In this document: piece after piece, positions 24,654 through 42,609 of the stretch | Layout of the letters: each line of letters begins with the position of its first letter | How positions within the stretch are numbered: the stretch's first letter is position 1 | Origin: Parvularcula sp964219355 | GTDB taxonomy: Bacteria > Pseudomonadota > Alphaproteobacteria > Caulobacterales > Parvularculaceae | DNA: 64,000 bases | NCBI GenBank assembly: GCA_964219355.1 | Contig: CAXPOZ010000003.1 | Location: forward strand, 434,001-498,000 | Direction: 5' to 3' | The notes under the pieces: model-generated | Database searches by the model: none | The model's input: the letters and a program-made list of their open reading frames with translations, nothing else | What the model was told of the DNA's origin: nothing | Translations under genes and position numbers: made by a program

Positions 24654-25555
24654 TATTCTTTTCCTTCCGCGTCGTCGGCCGCAGCCTCAGCTTCGGTCTC
24701 AGTCGGCGCACCACCGGCTTCGTCTGCAGGCACATCAACACCATGCGCGCCAACCGGGGTTTTCTCACCGACTTCGGCGATCGTGCTTTCAGGCTCTTCG
24801 GCCTCGACCTCTTCGCCGCGAACAACGAAGGCGCCCGGCAGCGGGGCCTCTTCAGGACGGGCCTTTTTGACGGCGTCCTTGATGAGGATCCATGAGCCTT
24901 TCGAGCCCGGCACCGCGCCTTTGACGAGGATCAGGCCGCGAGCAACATCCGTACGGATGATTTCGAGGTTCTGGGTGGTCACGCGAACATCGCCCATGTG
25001 ACCGGCCATTTTCTTGCCTTTAAAGACCTTGCCCGGATCCTGACACTGACCGGTCGAACCGTGCGAACGGTGGCTGATCGAGACACCGTGCGAAGCGCGA
25101 AGACCACCGAAATTGTGGCGCTTCATGCCGCCGGCAAAGCCTTTACCGATCGAGGTGCCGATGACGTCGACTTTCTGGCCCGGCACATAGTGCTCAGCCG
25201 TGATCGTCGCACCGATCTCGATGACATTGTCAGGCTCAACGCGGAACTCTGCGAGTTTGCGCTTCGGCGTGACATTGGCTTTTGCGAAATGACCGCGGGC
25301 AGCGTTCGTCACCCGGCCAAGTTTCGCTTCGCCCTTGCGGTTCAGATATTCACCTGCACCAAGCTGAAGCGCGACATAGCCGTCACGTTCCGCGGTGCGG
25401 TGGCTGACCACCTGGCAGTTTTCAAGGCTCACGACCGTGCACGGAATATGCGTGCCTTCAGCCGTGTACACACGGGTCATGCCGAGCTTCTTGCCGATGA
25501 CACCCGTACGGGCGCCGGCGAGCTGGGCAGGAAGGGGTTGGGGAGCGTGCGCCAT
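24653..25555 (-). CDS. rplC: 50S ribosomal protein L3 with long acidic tail
   Basis: 300 residues from the ATG at 25553-25555, clearly longer than usual L3 (about 210-260). The core is standard: RTGVIGKKLGMTRVYTAEG, then FAGGMKRHNFGGLRASHGVS with the methylated-Gln region HRSHGSTGQCQDPGKVFKGKKMAGHMG. After about residue 225 comes a 70-residue extension rich in Glu, Ala and Asp (EEVEAEEPESTIAEV, ending EAAADDAEGKE). Such tails exist in some alphaproteobacteria, but this one is long. Confidence 0.96.
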   Translation of the reverse strand: MAHAPQPLPAQLAGARTGVIGKKLGMTRVYTAEGTHIPCTVVSLENCQVVSHRTAERDGYVALQLGAGEYLNRKGEAKLGRVTNAARGHFAKANVTPKRKLAEFRVEPDNVIEIGATITAEHYVPGQKVDVIGTSIGKGFAGGMKRHNFGGLRASHGVSISHRSHGSTGQCQDPGKVFKGKKMAGHMGDVRVTTQNLEIIRTDVARGLILVKGAVPGSKGSWILIKDAVKKARPEEAPLPGAFVVRGEEVEAEEPESTIAEVGEKTPVGAHGVDVPADEAGGAPTETEAEAAADDAEGKE

Positions 25556-25559
25556 CGTC

Positions 25560-25871
25560 TTACGCTCCCAGCTTGATCTCGACATCGACGCCGGCCGACA
25601 GGTCGAGCTTCATCAGCGCGTCGATCGTCTGCGGGGTCGGGTCAACAATATCGAGGACACGCTTGTGCGTGCGCATCTCGAACTGTTCACGGGATTTCTT
25701 ATTGACGTGCGGCGAGCGAAGCACCGTATACCGGTCAATGTGGGTCGGCAGCGGGATCGGCCCGCGAACCTGTGCGCCTGTGCGCTTGGCCGTGTTGACG
25801 ATCTCAACCGCGGAGCTGTCCAGCACGCGGTGATCGAACGCCTTCAGCCGTATCCGAATATTCTGTTGCAT
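25560..25871 (-). CDS. rpsJ: 30S ribosomal protein S10
   Basis: 103 residues, standard S10/NusE. MQQNIRIRLKAFDHRVLDSS and RGPIPLPTHIDRYTVLRSPHVNKKSREQFE-type core are visible (broken here for length). Besides its ribosomal role it is the NusE antitermination factor. It starts the S10 operon after a tuf terminator; an AAAGGA ribosome site precedes the ATG. Confidence 0.98.
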   Translation of the reverse strand: MQQNIRIRLKAFDHRVLDSSAVEIVNTAKRTGAQVRGPIPLPTHIDRYTVLRSPHVNKKSREQFEMRTHKRVLDIVDPTPQTIDALMKLDLSAGVDVEIKLGA

Positions 25872-25938
25872 CAGCCAGTCCTTTCAAACTGGGGCTCTTG
25901 TTCCGCGGGACCCATTTCCCGTCTTTGACAGAGGAGCC

Positions 25939-25971
25939 AAAAAAGATGACGGGCCGCTCGAGATGCGGCCC
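25939..25971 (-). terminator. Intrinsic terminator after tuf
   Basis: Arms GGGCCGC (25951-25957) and GCGGCCC (25965-25971) with a seven-base loop, followed on the minus strand by ATC and TTTTTT. It separates the str operon (rpsL-rpsG-fusA-tuf) from the S10 operon, which implies a promoter for rpsJ in the 67 bases that follow; no clear promoter was seen there. Confidence 0.8.
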
Positions 25972-25994
25972 GCCGAATGGTTAGTCAGTCCTCA

Positions 25995-27170
<1,176 letters not shown>

Positions 27171-27220
27171 GCTCGTCTCTCCGTATTCTGACGATAAGGT
27201 TTACCTAAGAAACTGGCGGC

Positions 27221-29314
27221 TTAGCCCGCCAGCTTCGCTTTGACTTCCTCTGCGACCGCGTTGGGCACGCGCTCATAGTGGTCGAACTGCATCGTGTACT
27301 GCGCCCGGCCCTGCGTCGCGGACCGGAGGTTGTTCACATATCCGAACATGTTTGCAAGCGGCACCATGGCATTCACCACAGTCGCATTGCCCCGGATCTC
27401 CTGGCCCTGGATCTGGCCACGACGGGAGTTGAGGTCACCGATGACGGTCCCGGTATATTCATCCGGCGTCACCACTTCGACCTTCATCACCGGCTCGAGC
27501 AATGCCATGCCCAGATCGCTCTTGTGCTCACGCATTGCGCCGCGAGCAGCAATCTCGAAGGCGAGAACCGACGAGTCGACGTCGTGGAAGGCCCCATCAT
27601 AGAGGTCGACCTCGAAGTCGAGGATCGGGAAGCCAACCAGAAGGCCCGCTTCCTGAATGGATTTGAGGCCTTTTTCGACGCCCGGAATGAATTCCTTCGG
27701 AATAGCGCCGCCGACGATCGAGTTGTTGAACACGAAGCCCGTGCCCGGCTCGCCCGGTTTGACCTTGAACTTGACGCGCGCGAACTGACCCGAACCACCC
27801 GACTGTTTCTTGTGGGTGTAATCGATATCCGCATCGCGGGTGATGGTTTCGCGGTAGGCGACCTGCGGGGCGCCGACATTCGCTTCGACCTTGAACTCGC
27901 GCTTCATGCGATCAACGAGGATGTCGAGGTGAAGCTCGCCCATGCCTGCAATGATCGTCTGGCCGCTTTCCTCATCCGTACGGACGCGGAAAGACGGATC
28001 CTCAGCCGCAAGACGGTTGAGGGCGATGCCCATTTTCTCCTGGTCGGCCTTGGTTTTCGGCTCGACTGCCAGCGAGATAACCGGCTCAGGGAATTCCATG
28101 CGCTCAAGAATGACCGGCTTGGTCGAAACGCAGAGCGTGTCACCCGTCGTCGTGTCTTTCAGGCCCGCGATAGCGACGATGTCACCAGCGTAAGCGTTCT
28201 TGATCTCTTCCTGCTGGTTCGAGTGCATCAGCAGCATCCGGCCAACACGCTCTTTCTTGCCTTTCACGGTGTTGAGGAGCGAATCGCCCTGCTCAACGTG
28301 ACCAGAGTAGATCCGGCAGAAGGTCAGCGTACCAACGAACGGGTCGTTCATGATCTTGAAGGCGAGCATGGAAAGCGGCTCACCATCGTCTGCCTTGCGG
28401 CGGACTTCTTCTTCACTGTCAGGAACGATGCCCTTAATCGCCGGCACATCGAGCGGGCTCGGCAGGAAGTCGACGATCGCATCGAGCAGCGGCTGAACAC
28501 CCTTGTTCTTGAACGCGGTGCCAAGAAGGACGGGGTGGAAATCAACATTGATCGTGCCGATGCGGATGAGTTCACGGATCTTGTCATTATCCGGCATCTC
28601 ACCTTCGAGATAGGCCTCCATGGCCGCCTCGTCGAGCTCGACAACCGTCTCGATCATCTTCTCGCGGTACTCTTCGGCTTTCTCTTTCAGGTCGGCCGGA
28701 ATTTCGACACGATCGAAAGAAGCGCCCAGCGATTCGTCATTCCAGATAATCGCGTCCATCTCGATGAGATCGACGACACCTGCGAAATCCGACTCTTCGC
28801 CGATCGGCAGCTGAAGAACGACCGTCTTACAGCCGAGACGATCATGGATCGAATCAACAGACGTGTAGAAGTTCGCACCCAGCTTATCCATCTTGTTGAT
28901 GAAGAACATGCGGGGCACGTTGTACTTGTCGCCCTGGCGCCAGACCGTTTCGGTCTGCGGCTCGACACCGGCGTTGCCATCGAGAAGCGCAACAGCGCCA
29001 TCAAGCACACGAAGCGAACGCTCAACTTCAATTGTGAAATCAACGTGGCCTGGCGTGTCGATGATGTTCAGGCGGCGCTTCTTGCCATCGCGGCCCGACC
29101 AGAAAGTCGTGGTCGCAGCTGAGGTGATCGTGATCCCCCGCTCCTGCTCCTGCTCCATCCAGTCCATGGTTGCGGCGCCGTCATGGACTTCGCCGATTTT
29201 GTAGGACTTGCCGGTGTAATAGAGGATGCGCTCAGTGGTCGTCGTTTTCCCGGCATCAATGTGGGCCATGATGCCGAAGTTACGATAATCCTCGATAGCG
29301 TATTCGCGAGACAT
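27221..29314 (-). CDS. fusA: Translation elongation factor G
   Basis: 697 residues, standard EF-G. G-domain motifs AHIDAGKTTTTERIL (about 17-31), DTPGHVDFT (about 86-94) and NKMDKLGA (about 140-147) are intact, followed by domains II-V (GMGELHLDILVDRMKREF, then FGYVNNLRSATQGRAQYTMQFDHY near the end). It catalyses translocation and, with RRF, ribosome recycling. It is third in the str operon, 39 bases after rpsG and 50 bases before tuf. Confidence 0.98.
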   Translation of the reverse strand: MSREYAIEDYRNFGIMAHIDAGKTTTTERILYYTGKSYKIGEVHDGAATMDWMEQEQERGITITSAATTTFWSGRDGKKRRLNIIDTPGHVDFTIEVERSLRVLDGAVALLDGNAGVEPQTETVWRQGDKYNVPRMFFINKMDKLGANFYTSVDSIHDRLGCKTVVLQLPIGEESDFAGVVDLIEMDAIIWNDESLGASFDRVEIPADLKEKAEEYREKMIETVVELDEAAMEAYLEGEMPDNDKIRELIRIGTINVDFHPVLLGTAFKNKGVQPLLDAIVDFLPSPLDVPAIKGIVPDSEEEVRRKADDGEPLSMLAFKIMNDPFVGTLTFCRIYSGHVEQGDSLLNTVKGKKERVGRMLLMHSNQQEEIKNAYAGDIVAIAGLKDTTTGDTLCVSTKPVILERMEFPEPVISLAVEPKTKADQEKMGIALNRLAAEDPSFRVRTDEESGQTIIAGMGELHLDILVDRMKREFKVEANVGAPQVAYRETITRDADIDYTHKKQSGGSGQFARVKFKVKPGEPGTGFVFNNSIVGGAIPKEFIPGVEKGLKSIQEAGLLVGFPILDFEVDLYDGAFHDVDSSVLAFEIAARGAMREHKSDLGMALLEPVMKVEVVTPDEYTGTVIGDLNSRRGQIQGQEIRGNATVVNAMVPLANMFGYVNNLRSATQGRAQYTMQFDHYERVPNAVAEEVKAKLAG

Positions 29315-29353
29315 TTTACGTACTTTCCGAGGCTTCCGCCCCTAAAATTCAAA

Positions 29354-29824
29354 CTACCAGCGGTAATGCGAGAACGCCCGGTTGGCATCAGCCATCTTGT
29401 GCGTGTCTTCACGTTTCTTGACGGCCGAACCGCGGTTCTGGCTTGCATCCATCAGCTCACCGGAGAGACGGTCGACCATGGTCGGCTCGTTGCGGTTCCG
29501 GGCGGCCGTGATCAGCCAGCGCATGGCAAGAGCCAGTTTGCGGTCAGGACGAACTTCAACCGGCACCTGATAGGTCGCACCACCAACACGGCGGGAGCGG
29601 ACCTCAACGGACGGCGTCACATTGTCGAGGGCTTCGCGGAAGAGCTCGAGCGGTGGGCGCTTCAGCTTCTCTTCGACGCGATCGAAAGCGCCATAAACAA
29701 TTTTCTCGGCGGCAGATTTCTTGCCGTCGAGCATGACGTAGTTCATGAATTTGGAAACAGTCTGGTCGTGAAACTTGGGGTCGGGGTTGACCGGACGTTT
29801 CTCTGCTTTTCTCCGACGGGACAT
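29354..29824 (-). CDS. rpsG: 30S ribosomal protein S7
   Basis: 156 residues. MSRRRKAEKRPVNPDPKF, NYVMLDGKKSAAEKIVYGA and the C-terminal MADANRAFSHYRW are standard. It is a primary 16S rRNA binder in the head. In enterobacteria S7 represses the str operon. It follows rpsL by 11 bases. Confidence 0.98.
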   Translation of the reverse strand: MSRRRKAEKRPVNPDPKFHDQTVSKFMNYVMLDGKKSAAEKIVYGAFDRVEEKLKRPPLELFREALDNVTPSVEVRSRRVGGATYQVPVEVRPDRKLALAMRWLITAARNRNEPTMVDRLSGELMDASQNRGSAVKKREDTHKMADANRAFSHYRW

Positions 29825-29835
29825 CTATTCGATCC

Positions 29836-30207
29836 TTACTTGGGCCGCTTGGCGCCGTATTTCGAGCGACGTTGCTTACGGTCCTTGACCCCTTGGGTAT
29901 CGAGAACACCGCGAAGCACGTGGTAACGGACACCCGGAAGGTCTTTGACCCGGCCACCACGAATGAGGACCACGGAGTGTTCCTGCAGGTTATGGCCTTC
30001 ACCCGGGATGTAGCTGATGACTTCAAAGCCATTGGTCAGCCGGACCTTGGCGACTTTCCGAAGAGCCGAGTTCGGCTTTTTCGGGGTCGTCGTATAGACG
30101 CGTGTGCACACCCCGCGTTTTTGCGGGTTGCCCTGCAGATGAGGGACCTTGTTGATCTTCCGCTTCGGCTTGCGCGGCTTGCGGATCAGCTGTTGAATCG
30201 TCGGCAT
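29836..30207 (-). CDS. rpsL: 30S ribosomal protein S12
   Basis: 123 residues. Lys43 (TPKKPNSALRK) and Lys88 (GGRVKDLPGVRYH), the positions changed in classic streptomycin-resistant mutants, are both the wild-type lysine. The N-terminus MPTIQQLIRKPRKPK is typical. It lies at the decoding centre and is the first gene of the str operon, with a 257-base gap upstream that should hold the promoter and leader. Confidence 0.98.
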   Translation of the reverse strand: MPTIQQLIRKPRKPKRKINKVPHLQGNPQKRGVCTRVYTTTPKKPNSALRKVAKVRLTNGFEVISYIPGEGHNLQEHSVVLIRGGRVKDLPGVRYHVLRGVLDTQGVKDRKQRRSKYGAKRPK

Positions 30208-30390
30208 CTGGTTTCCGTCGTTCGTAAATTTCCGATAGCCAGTACGACTTTAAATCGACGAAACGGCGCCTCCGAACGGGAAACGCCGGCAAAACACCAC
30301 TCGATTTTCTGTCGTGCCGGGGTTGTTTCGGGCAAAAAATCCCTCAGGGAGAGACCCTTGCCGACAGCGCCCCATCTGGCGTGAAGCGGG

Positions 30391-30419
30391 CTGGTACTAG
30401 GTTGGCCCCGTCTGGTCAA
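30391..30419 (-). promoter_or_regulatory. Candidate str operon promoter
   Basis: Minus-strand TTGACC (30414-30419), 17-base spacer, TACCAG (30391-30396). The minus-10 is weak. It lies about 185 bases before rpsL in the 30208-30464 gap, which otherwise holds nothing recognised. Confidence 0.35.
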
Positions 30420-30464
30420 TAACCCTTATCGGCGAAAGCAGTGATTTTTCACCCAAGGGCATTT

Positions 30465-31436
30465 TCACCGCCGCGGACGCCCCCTCATCCGGCCTTCGGC
30501 ATCCATGACGATGGCCCCATCAATGGGCTCACCGATGAAGCAGCGGGGGATGTAGGGGAAGGTGTCGGTGAGGAAATAGGCCCACTCCTCCATGCCCGCA
30601 CCAAGGTCTTCATATGCGGCGTTGCACTCGTTGAGGCGCGTGCCGCCCGCGAATCTGTAGTCCGCTAAGAACGTCCCATCGTAATAACCGCCCGGTTCAC
30701 CATCACCACTTGGCCGCTCGCCGTTTCTGAGTACCCATGCAGAGGCATATCTGTCGCCATATCCAAGCGCGATGTAGATGGGATAGCCATCGAGCGCCCA
30801 GCCCACATGCTTCAGCTGCGGCAGGTCTGTCATGACAAACTCACCTTCACCCAGAGGCTTATCCCAAGTCGCATCGACGTCGGTCGGAAGCACCTCCGGC
30901 AAACCATGATAGTGATAGAGCCCCTGCGGCTGGACATGGGCCTTATGCGCATCAAGCCCGAGGGGGACCGCCGCGCCGAGGGGATCATACTGCCATTCAG
31001 AACCCGCCTGCCCCAGATACCATTCAGCAGCCTGCGGCTCGAGGACGACGCCGTTGAGGGCCACACCGAAGGTGCCGAGCTGGTAGTAGACCGGCGCCTC
31101 GGCAAGCACAGGCTCTAACGGCACGCGGTATTCGACATTCTGCTCGGTGATTCGATTCGGATTGCCCGGATTCGGAAACTTGCCCGTCTTATGGCGGGAG
31201 ATCGAATTCGACCGGATGACCCTTTCATCATCCACTTCGGTGATCTCGACCCAGCTCGGGGCGATGGGGTCTTCGGTCGCCGGGACCAGCTCCAGCTCGC
31301 CTCGCTGGACCGCCGTATGCTCTCTCAAACGTGGCGGGCGTCCTCCGCCGGGCTGAGTCACTGCTGCTTCAGTCAGCTCTGCCGAGATCGGATGGCTCGC
31401 CATTAGAGCGCCGATGAGAATATCGAGGATTGGCAT
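30465..31436 (-). CDS. Secreted YHYH domain protein
   Basis: 323 residues. A short hydrophobic N-terminus (about 1-19, MPILDILIGALMASHPISA) looks like a signal peptide. The YHYH domain (about 90-310) shows the name-giving GLYHYHGLP at about 171-179 and VGWALDGYPIYIALGYGD, with a catalytic-looking His/Asp environment of unknown chemistry. No enzymatic role is established for this family to my knowledge. It sits between rpoC and rpsL, where alphaproteobacteria usually have no extra gene; it is separated from rpoC by a terminator. GGGGG lies six bases before the ATG. Confidence 0.85.
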   Translation of the reverse strand: MPILDILIGALMASHPISAELTEAAVTQPGGGRPPRLREHTAVQRGELELVPATEDPIAPSWVEITEVDDERVIRSNSISRHKTGKFPNPGNPNRITEQNVEYRVPLEPVLAEAPVYYQLGTFGVALNGVVLEPQAAEWYLGQAGSEWQYDPLGAAVPLGLDAHKAHVQPQGLYHYHGLPEVLPTDVDATWDKPLGEGEFVMTDLPQLKHVGWALDGYPIYIALGYGDRYASAWVLRNGERPSGDGEPGGYYDGTFLADYRFAGGTRLNECNAAYEDLGAGMEEWAYFLTDTFPYIPRCFIGEPIDGAIVMDAEGRMRGRPRR

Positions 31437-31488
31437 CCTGGCCCCCTTCTCTCTTCTCCCATCCTAACCAGCCCGGCGCGGCGAGCTC

Positions 31489-31523
31489 AAAACAAAAACG
31501 CCGCCCGGTTTCCCGGACGGCGC
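31489..31523 (-). terminator. Intrinsic terminator after rpoC
   Basis: Arms CGCCG-CCCGG and CCGGA-CGGCG (31499-31523; one mismatch) with a short T-rich loop, followed on the minus strand by TTTTTG and TTTT. It lies 27 bases past the rpoC stop codon. Confidence 0.85.
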
Positions 31524-31549
31524 TTTGATATTCGCAAGAGAGCGGCAGC

Positions 31550-35776
<4,227 letters not shown>

Positions 35777-35865
35777 ATATCAGTGTCCTTTCGGGCGGGT
35801 GCGGAGAAATCTCCCCGCGTAAATTTCAAAATCGGTGAGGGGCGGCTTGAAGCCGCCCTTCCCCG

Positions 35866-39954
<4,089 letters not shown>

Positions 39955-40041
39955 AGAATACCCTTTCGCGGGAGGCGGCTCGACCTTCTGAGCTTTTCAC
40001 TCGCGCGCGTGCGGTCGCGCGAAATAAAGCCCAAAAACGCC

Positions 40042-40082
40042 AAAAACACGTCTTCGCAAACGGGTTATCCCGAGCGAAGACG
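40042..40082 (-). terminator. Hairpin terminator or attenuator upstream of rpoB
   Basis: Nine-base perfect arms CGTCTTCGC (40049-40057) and GCGAAGACG (40074-40082), with inner CGGG/CCCG pairing around TTAT. On the minus strand it is followed by TGTTTTTGG. It lies 127 bases past the histidine kinase stop and 95 bases before rpoB. The rest of the 254-base gap (39955-40208) shows only a weak promoter-like TTGGCA-N17-TAGTCA (about 40108-40136). Confidence 0.65.
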
Positions 40083-40208
40083 CGCTGCCGCGTCGCCCTA
40101 ATTCAATTGTTGACTACGAATGTCCGTCGCACGTGCCAAAGCCTGTCCCTCGGGGGCCTCTCCCGGGGGAAGCGCGCAATAGCGGTAACCATTGCTCAAC
40201 GCAAGGGC

Positions 40209-41987
40209 TTAATGTGCAGCAATTTTCGCCGCACTTCCGGCCCTGCAAATTGTCCATTTTTCGAGGACTGCGAGGAGGTCGGCCTTGACCAGTGGCTTTG
40301 AGAGATAATCATCCATCCCCGCCGATAAAAGCCTCTCCCTGTCGCCCGCCAGCGCGTGCGCCGTCAGGGCGATAATAGGTGTTGGATCAAGGGCCTTGGC
40401 CGACTGATAGGCCCTGATCTCCTGCATCGCCTCCATCCCGTCGAGGACAGGCATGGAAATATCCATAAGGACCGCGGTGAAATCACCGGCCTTGAAGAGA
40501 TCGACCGCTTCCTGGCCATTATGCGCGAAAGTCACGTCGAACCGGTTTTTATCCACAAGCGTATCGAGGACCAGCCGGTTCACTTCGTTATCTTCGGCAA
40601 CAAGAACAGCGCAGCGCGACTGGCCAGGACAGCACGCGGCCACAGTCTCTTCAGCCGGAACTTCGACCTCCTGCGAGATTTCAGGCGTTTCAGCGCTAAC
40701 TATCGGCAGCGAGATGTCGAGCGTGAAGCAAGTCCCTTTGCCAAGCACTGAGCTGACCGACAACGTCCCGCCCATCGCCGTCACCAGCTCTTTTGTGATC
40801 GCAAGCCCGAGCCCCGTGCCCCCATACCGCCTCGTGGTCGATGTTTCAGCCTGCGCGAAGGGCGAGAAAATGGCATTGAGCTTATCTTCTGGGATCCCGA
40901 CGCCCGTGTCGCGTATGACGATCGACAGATCGGTCGTCCGTCCCTTTGGCGTTTCGATGAGAGAGACGGTCACTCCGCCCTCTTCTGTGAATTTCACAGC
41001 ATTGCCGATCAGATTGATGAGCACCTGACGAAGCCGGGTCGGATCCCCACTGACAGTCCCGATCTCGCCCTGACGTTGTACGGTCAGGGAGATATTTTTC
41101 TGATTTGCTGCCAGCCCCAGAAGATCGCCGACTTCTTCGGTGATCTCGGCCGGGTTCATCGGCACGCTTTCGAGCGTCAACTTGCCCGCCTCGATCTTCG
41201 AGAAATCGAGGATGTCGTTGATAATCTCAAGAAGAGCCTGCCCTGATCGGCAGATCGTCTCGGCCTGGCGCTTTTGCGCGGGCGCCATGTCGGAATGCAC
41301 AAGCAGGTCCGCCATACTGATCACGCCGTTCATCGGCGTTCGGATTTCATGGCTCATATTGGCCAAAAACTCGGACTTAGCTCGGTTTGCGGCATCAGCT
41401 TCGACACGCGCGTCCTTCAGGTGCATCGCCGCCTGGATCAGCACGCTGCGGTAAGAGCCGGACACAAAATAGACCAGCAACGCCACACAGGAGAGCGCAA
41501 CGCTCCGAAGCCAGATGACGTCCATCGTTTCGATTTCCGCTGGATGAACAGCCGCTCGAGCGATGTAAACAGCGATCGCCCCTACGACGAAAATGAGAGC
41601 AAGCCTGCGCCCGATCATCAGAGTCACAGACATCACAAAGGGGATGTAGAAGAGGCTCGCAACTGAATTGGGACCGATCGACGTCCAGTAGACAAAACTG
41701 ACCATCAGGAAGATCGCACAGAACAGCGCGACAGCCCCACGCTGGAATGCCTTTTCGGACCTTCGCGGTACGAACGCAGGCGCGAACAGACAGAAAAAGG
41801 ATGTGAAAAAGCCGAAGCTGATTGAGGCCGGGTAATCGGCAAAATACGGAATATTGAGGATGGAAAGAAGAAGCCCGGCAAGTCCTGCCGGCACACAAAA
41901 GGCCGAAAATGCGCGGCGCCCCGCAACGAACAACGCATCGTCACGCCGGGAACACGGCCAATAAATATCGCGAAGTTTACGCCCCAC
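40209..41987 (-). CDS. Hybrid sensor histidine kinase with receiver domain
   Basis: 592 residues, GTG start. Six or so membrane helices form the N-terminal sensor (about 30-178) with no large periplasmic loop, so it may sense a membrane or intracellular cue. HisKA follows with His213 (NMSHEIRTPMNG), then the HATPase_c domain with N box Asn329 (NLIGNAVKF), G1 DTGVGIP (about 360) and GGTGLGLAI (about 389). The C-terminal receiver (about 458-580) has phosphoacceptor Asp509 (VLMDISMPVLDG) and Lys564. Kinases of this layout feed a phosphorelay through a histidine phosphotransferase. No partner response regulator is in the window. Its position between rplL and rpoB is unusual. Confidence 0.95.
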   Translation of the reverse strand: MGRKLRDIYWPCSRRDDALFVAGRRAFSAFCVPAGLAGLLLSILNIPYFADYPASISFGFFTSFFCLFAPAFVPRRSEKAFQRGAVALFCAIFLMVSFVYWTSIGPNSVASLFYIPFVMSVTLMIGRRLALIFVVGAIAVYIARAAVHPAEIETMDVIWLRSVALSCVALLVYFVSGSYRSVLIQAAMHLKDARVEADAANRAKSEFLANMSHEIRTPMNGVISMADLLVHSDMAPAQKRQAETICRSGQALLEIINDILDFSKIEAGKLTLESVPMNPAEITEEVGDLLGLAANQKNISLTVQRQGEIGTVSGDPTRLRQVLINLIGNAVKFTEEGGVTVSLIETPKGRTTDLSIVIRDTGVGIPEDKLNAIFSPFAQAETSTTRRYGGTGLGLAITKELVTAMGGTLSVSSVLGKGTCFTLDISLPIVSAETPEISQEVEVPAEETVAACCPGQSRCAVLVAEDNEVNRLVLDTLVDKNRFDVTFAHNGQEAVDLFKAGDFTAVLMDISMPVLDGMEAMQEIRAYQSAKALDPTPIIALTAHALAGDRERLLSAGMDDYLSKPLVKADLLAVLEKWTICRAGSAAKIAAH

Positions 41988-42123
41988 GTCCCCAATCCAA
42001 CTCCTTACTAAGATGCAGAGTTAACGTGGACCGATTGAAATTACGTTACAGGAAGGCTGCAGAGCCAAGACGATCCTTGCATACTTCGTTAATAGCCCTC
42101 GCCTGTTCATCCAAAAACAAACG

Positions 42124-42157
42124 AAAAAACCCCGCCGGGCGGTGCCGCGGCGGGGTT
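42124..42157 (-). terminator. Intrinsic terminator after rplL
   Basis: Perfect ten-base arms AACCCCGCCG (42128-42137) and CGGCGGGGTT (42148-42157) with a ten-base loop, followed by six T on the minus strand. It ends the rplJL transcript 31 bases past the rplL stop, so the kinase gene and rpoBC need readthrough or their own promoters. The remainder of the gap to 41988 holds nothing recognised. Confidence 0.9.
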
Positions 42158-42188
42158 CCATCCAAAAACTGCCGTGAGGCAGAAATGG

Positions 42189-42572
42189 TTACTTGAGCTC
42201 GACGGTTGCGCCGGCTTCTTCGAGCTTTTTCTTGAGCTCTTCAGCTTCGTCCTTGGAAACGCCTTCCTTGACGGGCTTCGGTGCGCCTTCGACAAGCTCT
42301 TTGGCTTCTTTGAGGCCCAGGCCAGTGATGCCGCGGACTTCTTTGATGACGTTGATTTTCTTGTCGCCAGCAGAAGCGAGGATGACGTCGAATTCGTCTT
42401 TCTCTTCTGCAGCTGCGCCACCTTCGCCGCCGCCGGCCGGGCCAGCCATCATCACCGCGCCGCCAGCGGCCGGTTCGATGCCATACTCGTCCTTGAGCAG
42501 GTCCTGCAGCTCTTTCGCTTCGAGAAGCGTCAGGCCAACGATTTGTTCAGCAAGGGCTTTGATATCTGCCAT
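42189..42572 (-). CDS. rplL: 50S ribosomal protein L7/L12
   Basis: 127 residues. The N-terminal dimerisation domain (about 1-35) is followed by an Ala/Gly-rich hinge (about 36-55, AAGGAVMMAGPAGGGEGGAAA) and the C-terminal factor-binding domain (FDVILASAGDKKINVIKEVR, GLGLKEAKELVEGAPKPVKEG). It forms the stalk that recruits EF-Tu and EF-G. It lies 37 bases after rplJ. Confidence 0.98.
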   Translation of the reverse strand: MADIKALAEQIVGLTLLEAKELQDLLKDEYGIEPAAGGAVMMAGPAGGGEGGAAAEEKDEFDVILASAGDKKINVIKEVRGITGLGLKEAKELVEGAPKPVKEGVSKDEAEELKKKLEEAGATVELK

Positions 42573-42609
42573 GATATTAGTTCCGTTCTTTTAGTCAGTA
42601 GGTTGAAGG

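Noticed and set aside
27278..29122. Long plus-strand open frame opposite fusA
   Set aside because: It is the antisense shadow of a high-GC, highly conserved gene. The composition is His/Asp/Arg-rich with no recognisable domain, and fusA on the other strand is certain.
40130..40175. Terminator-like GC-rich stretch with CTCGGGGG and CCCGGGGG
   Set aside because: The two blocks are direct, not inverted, repeats and form no convincing stem.
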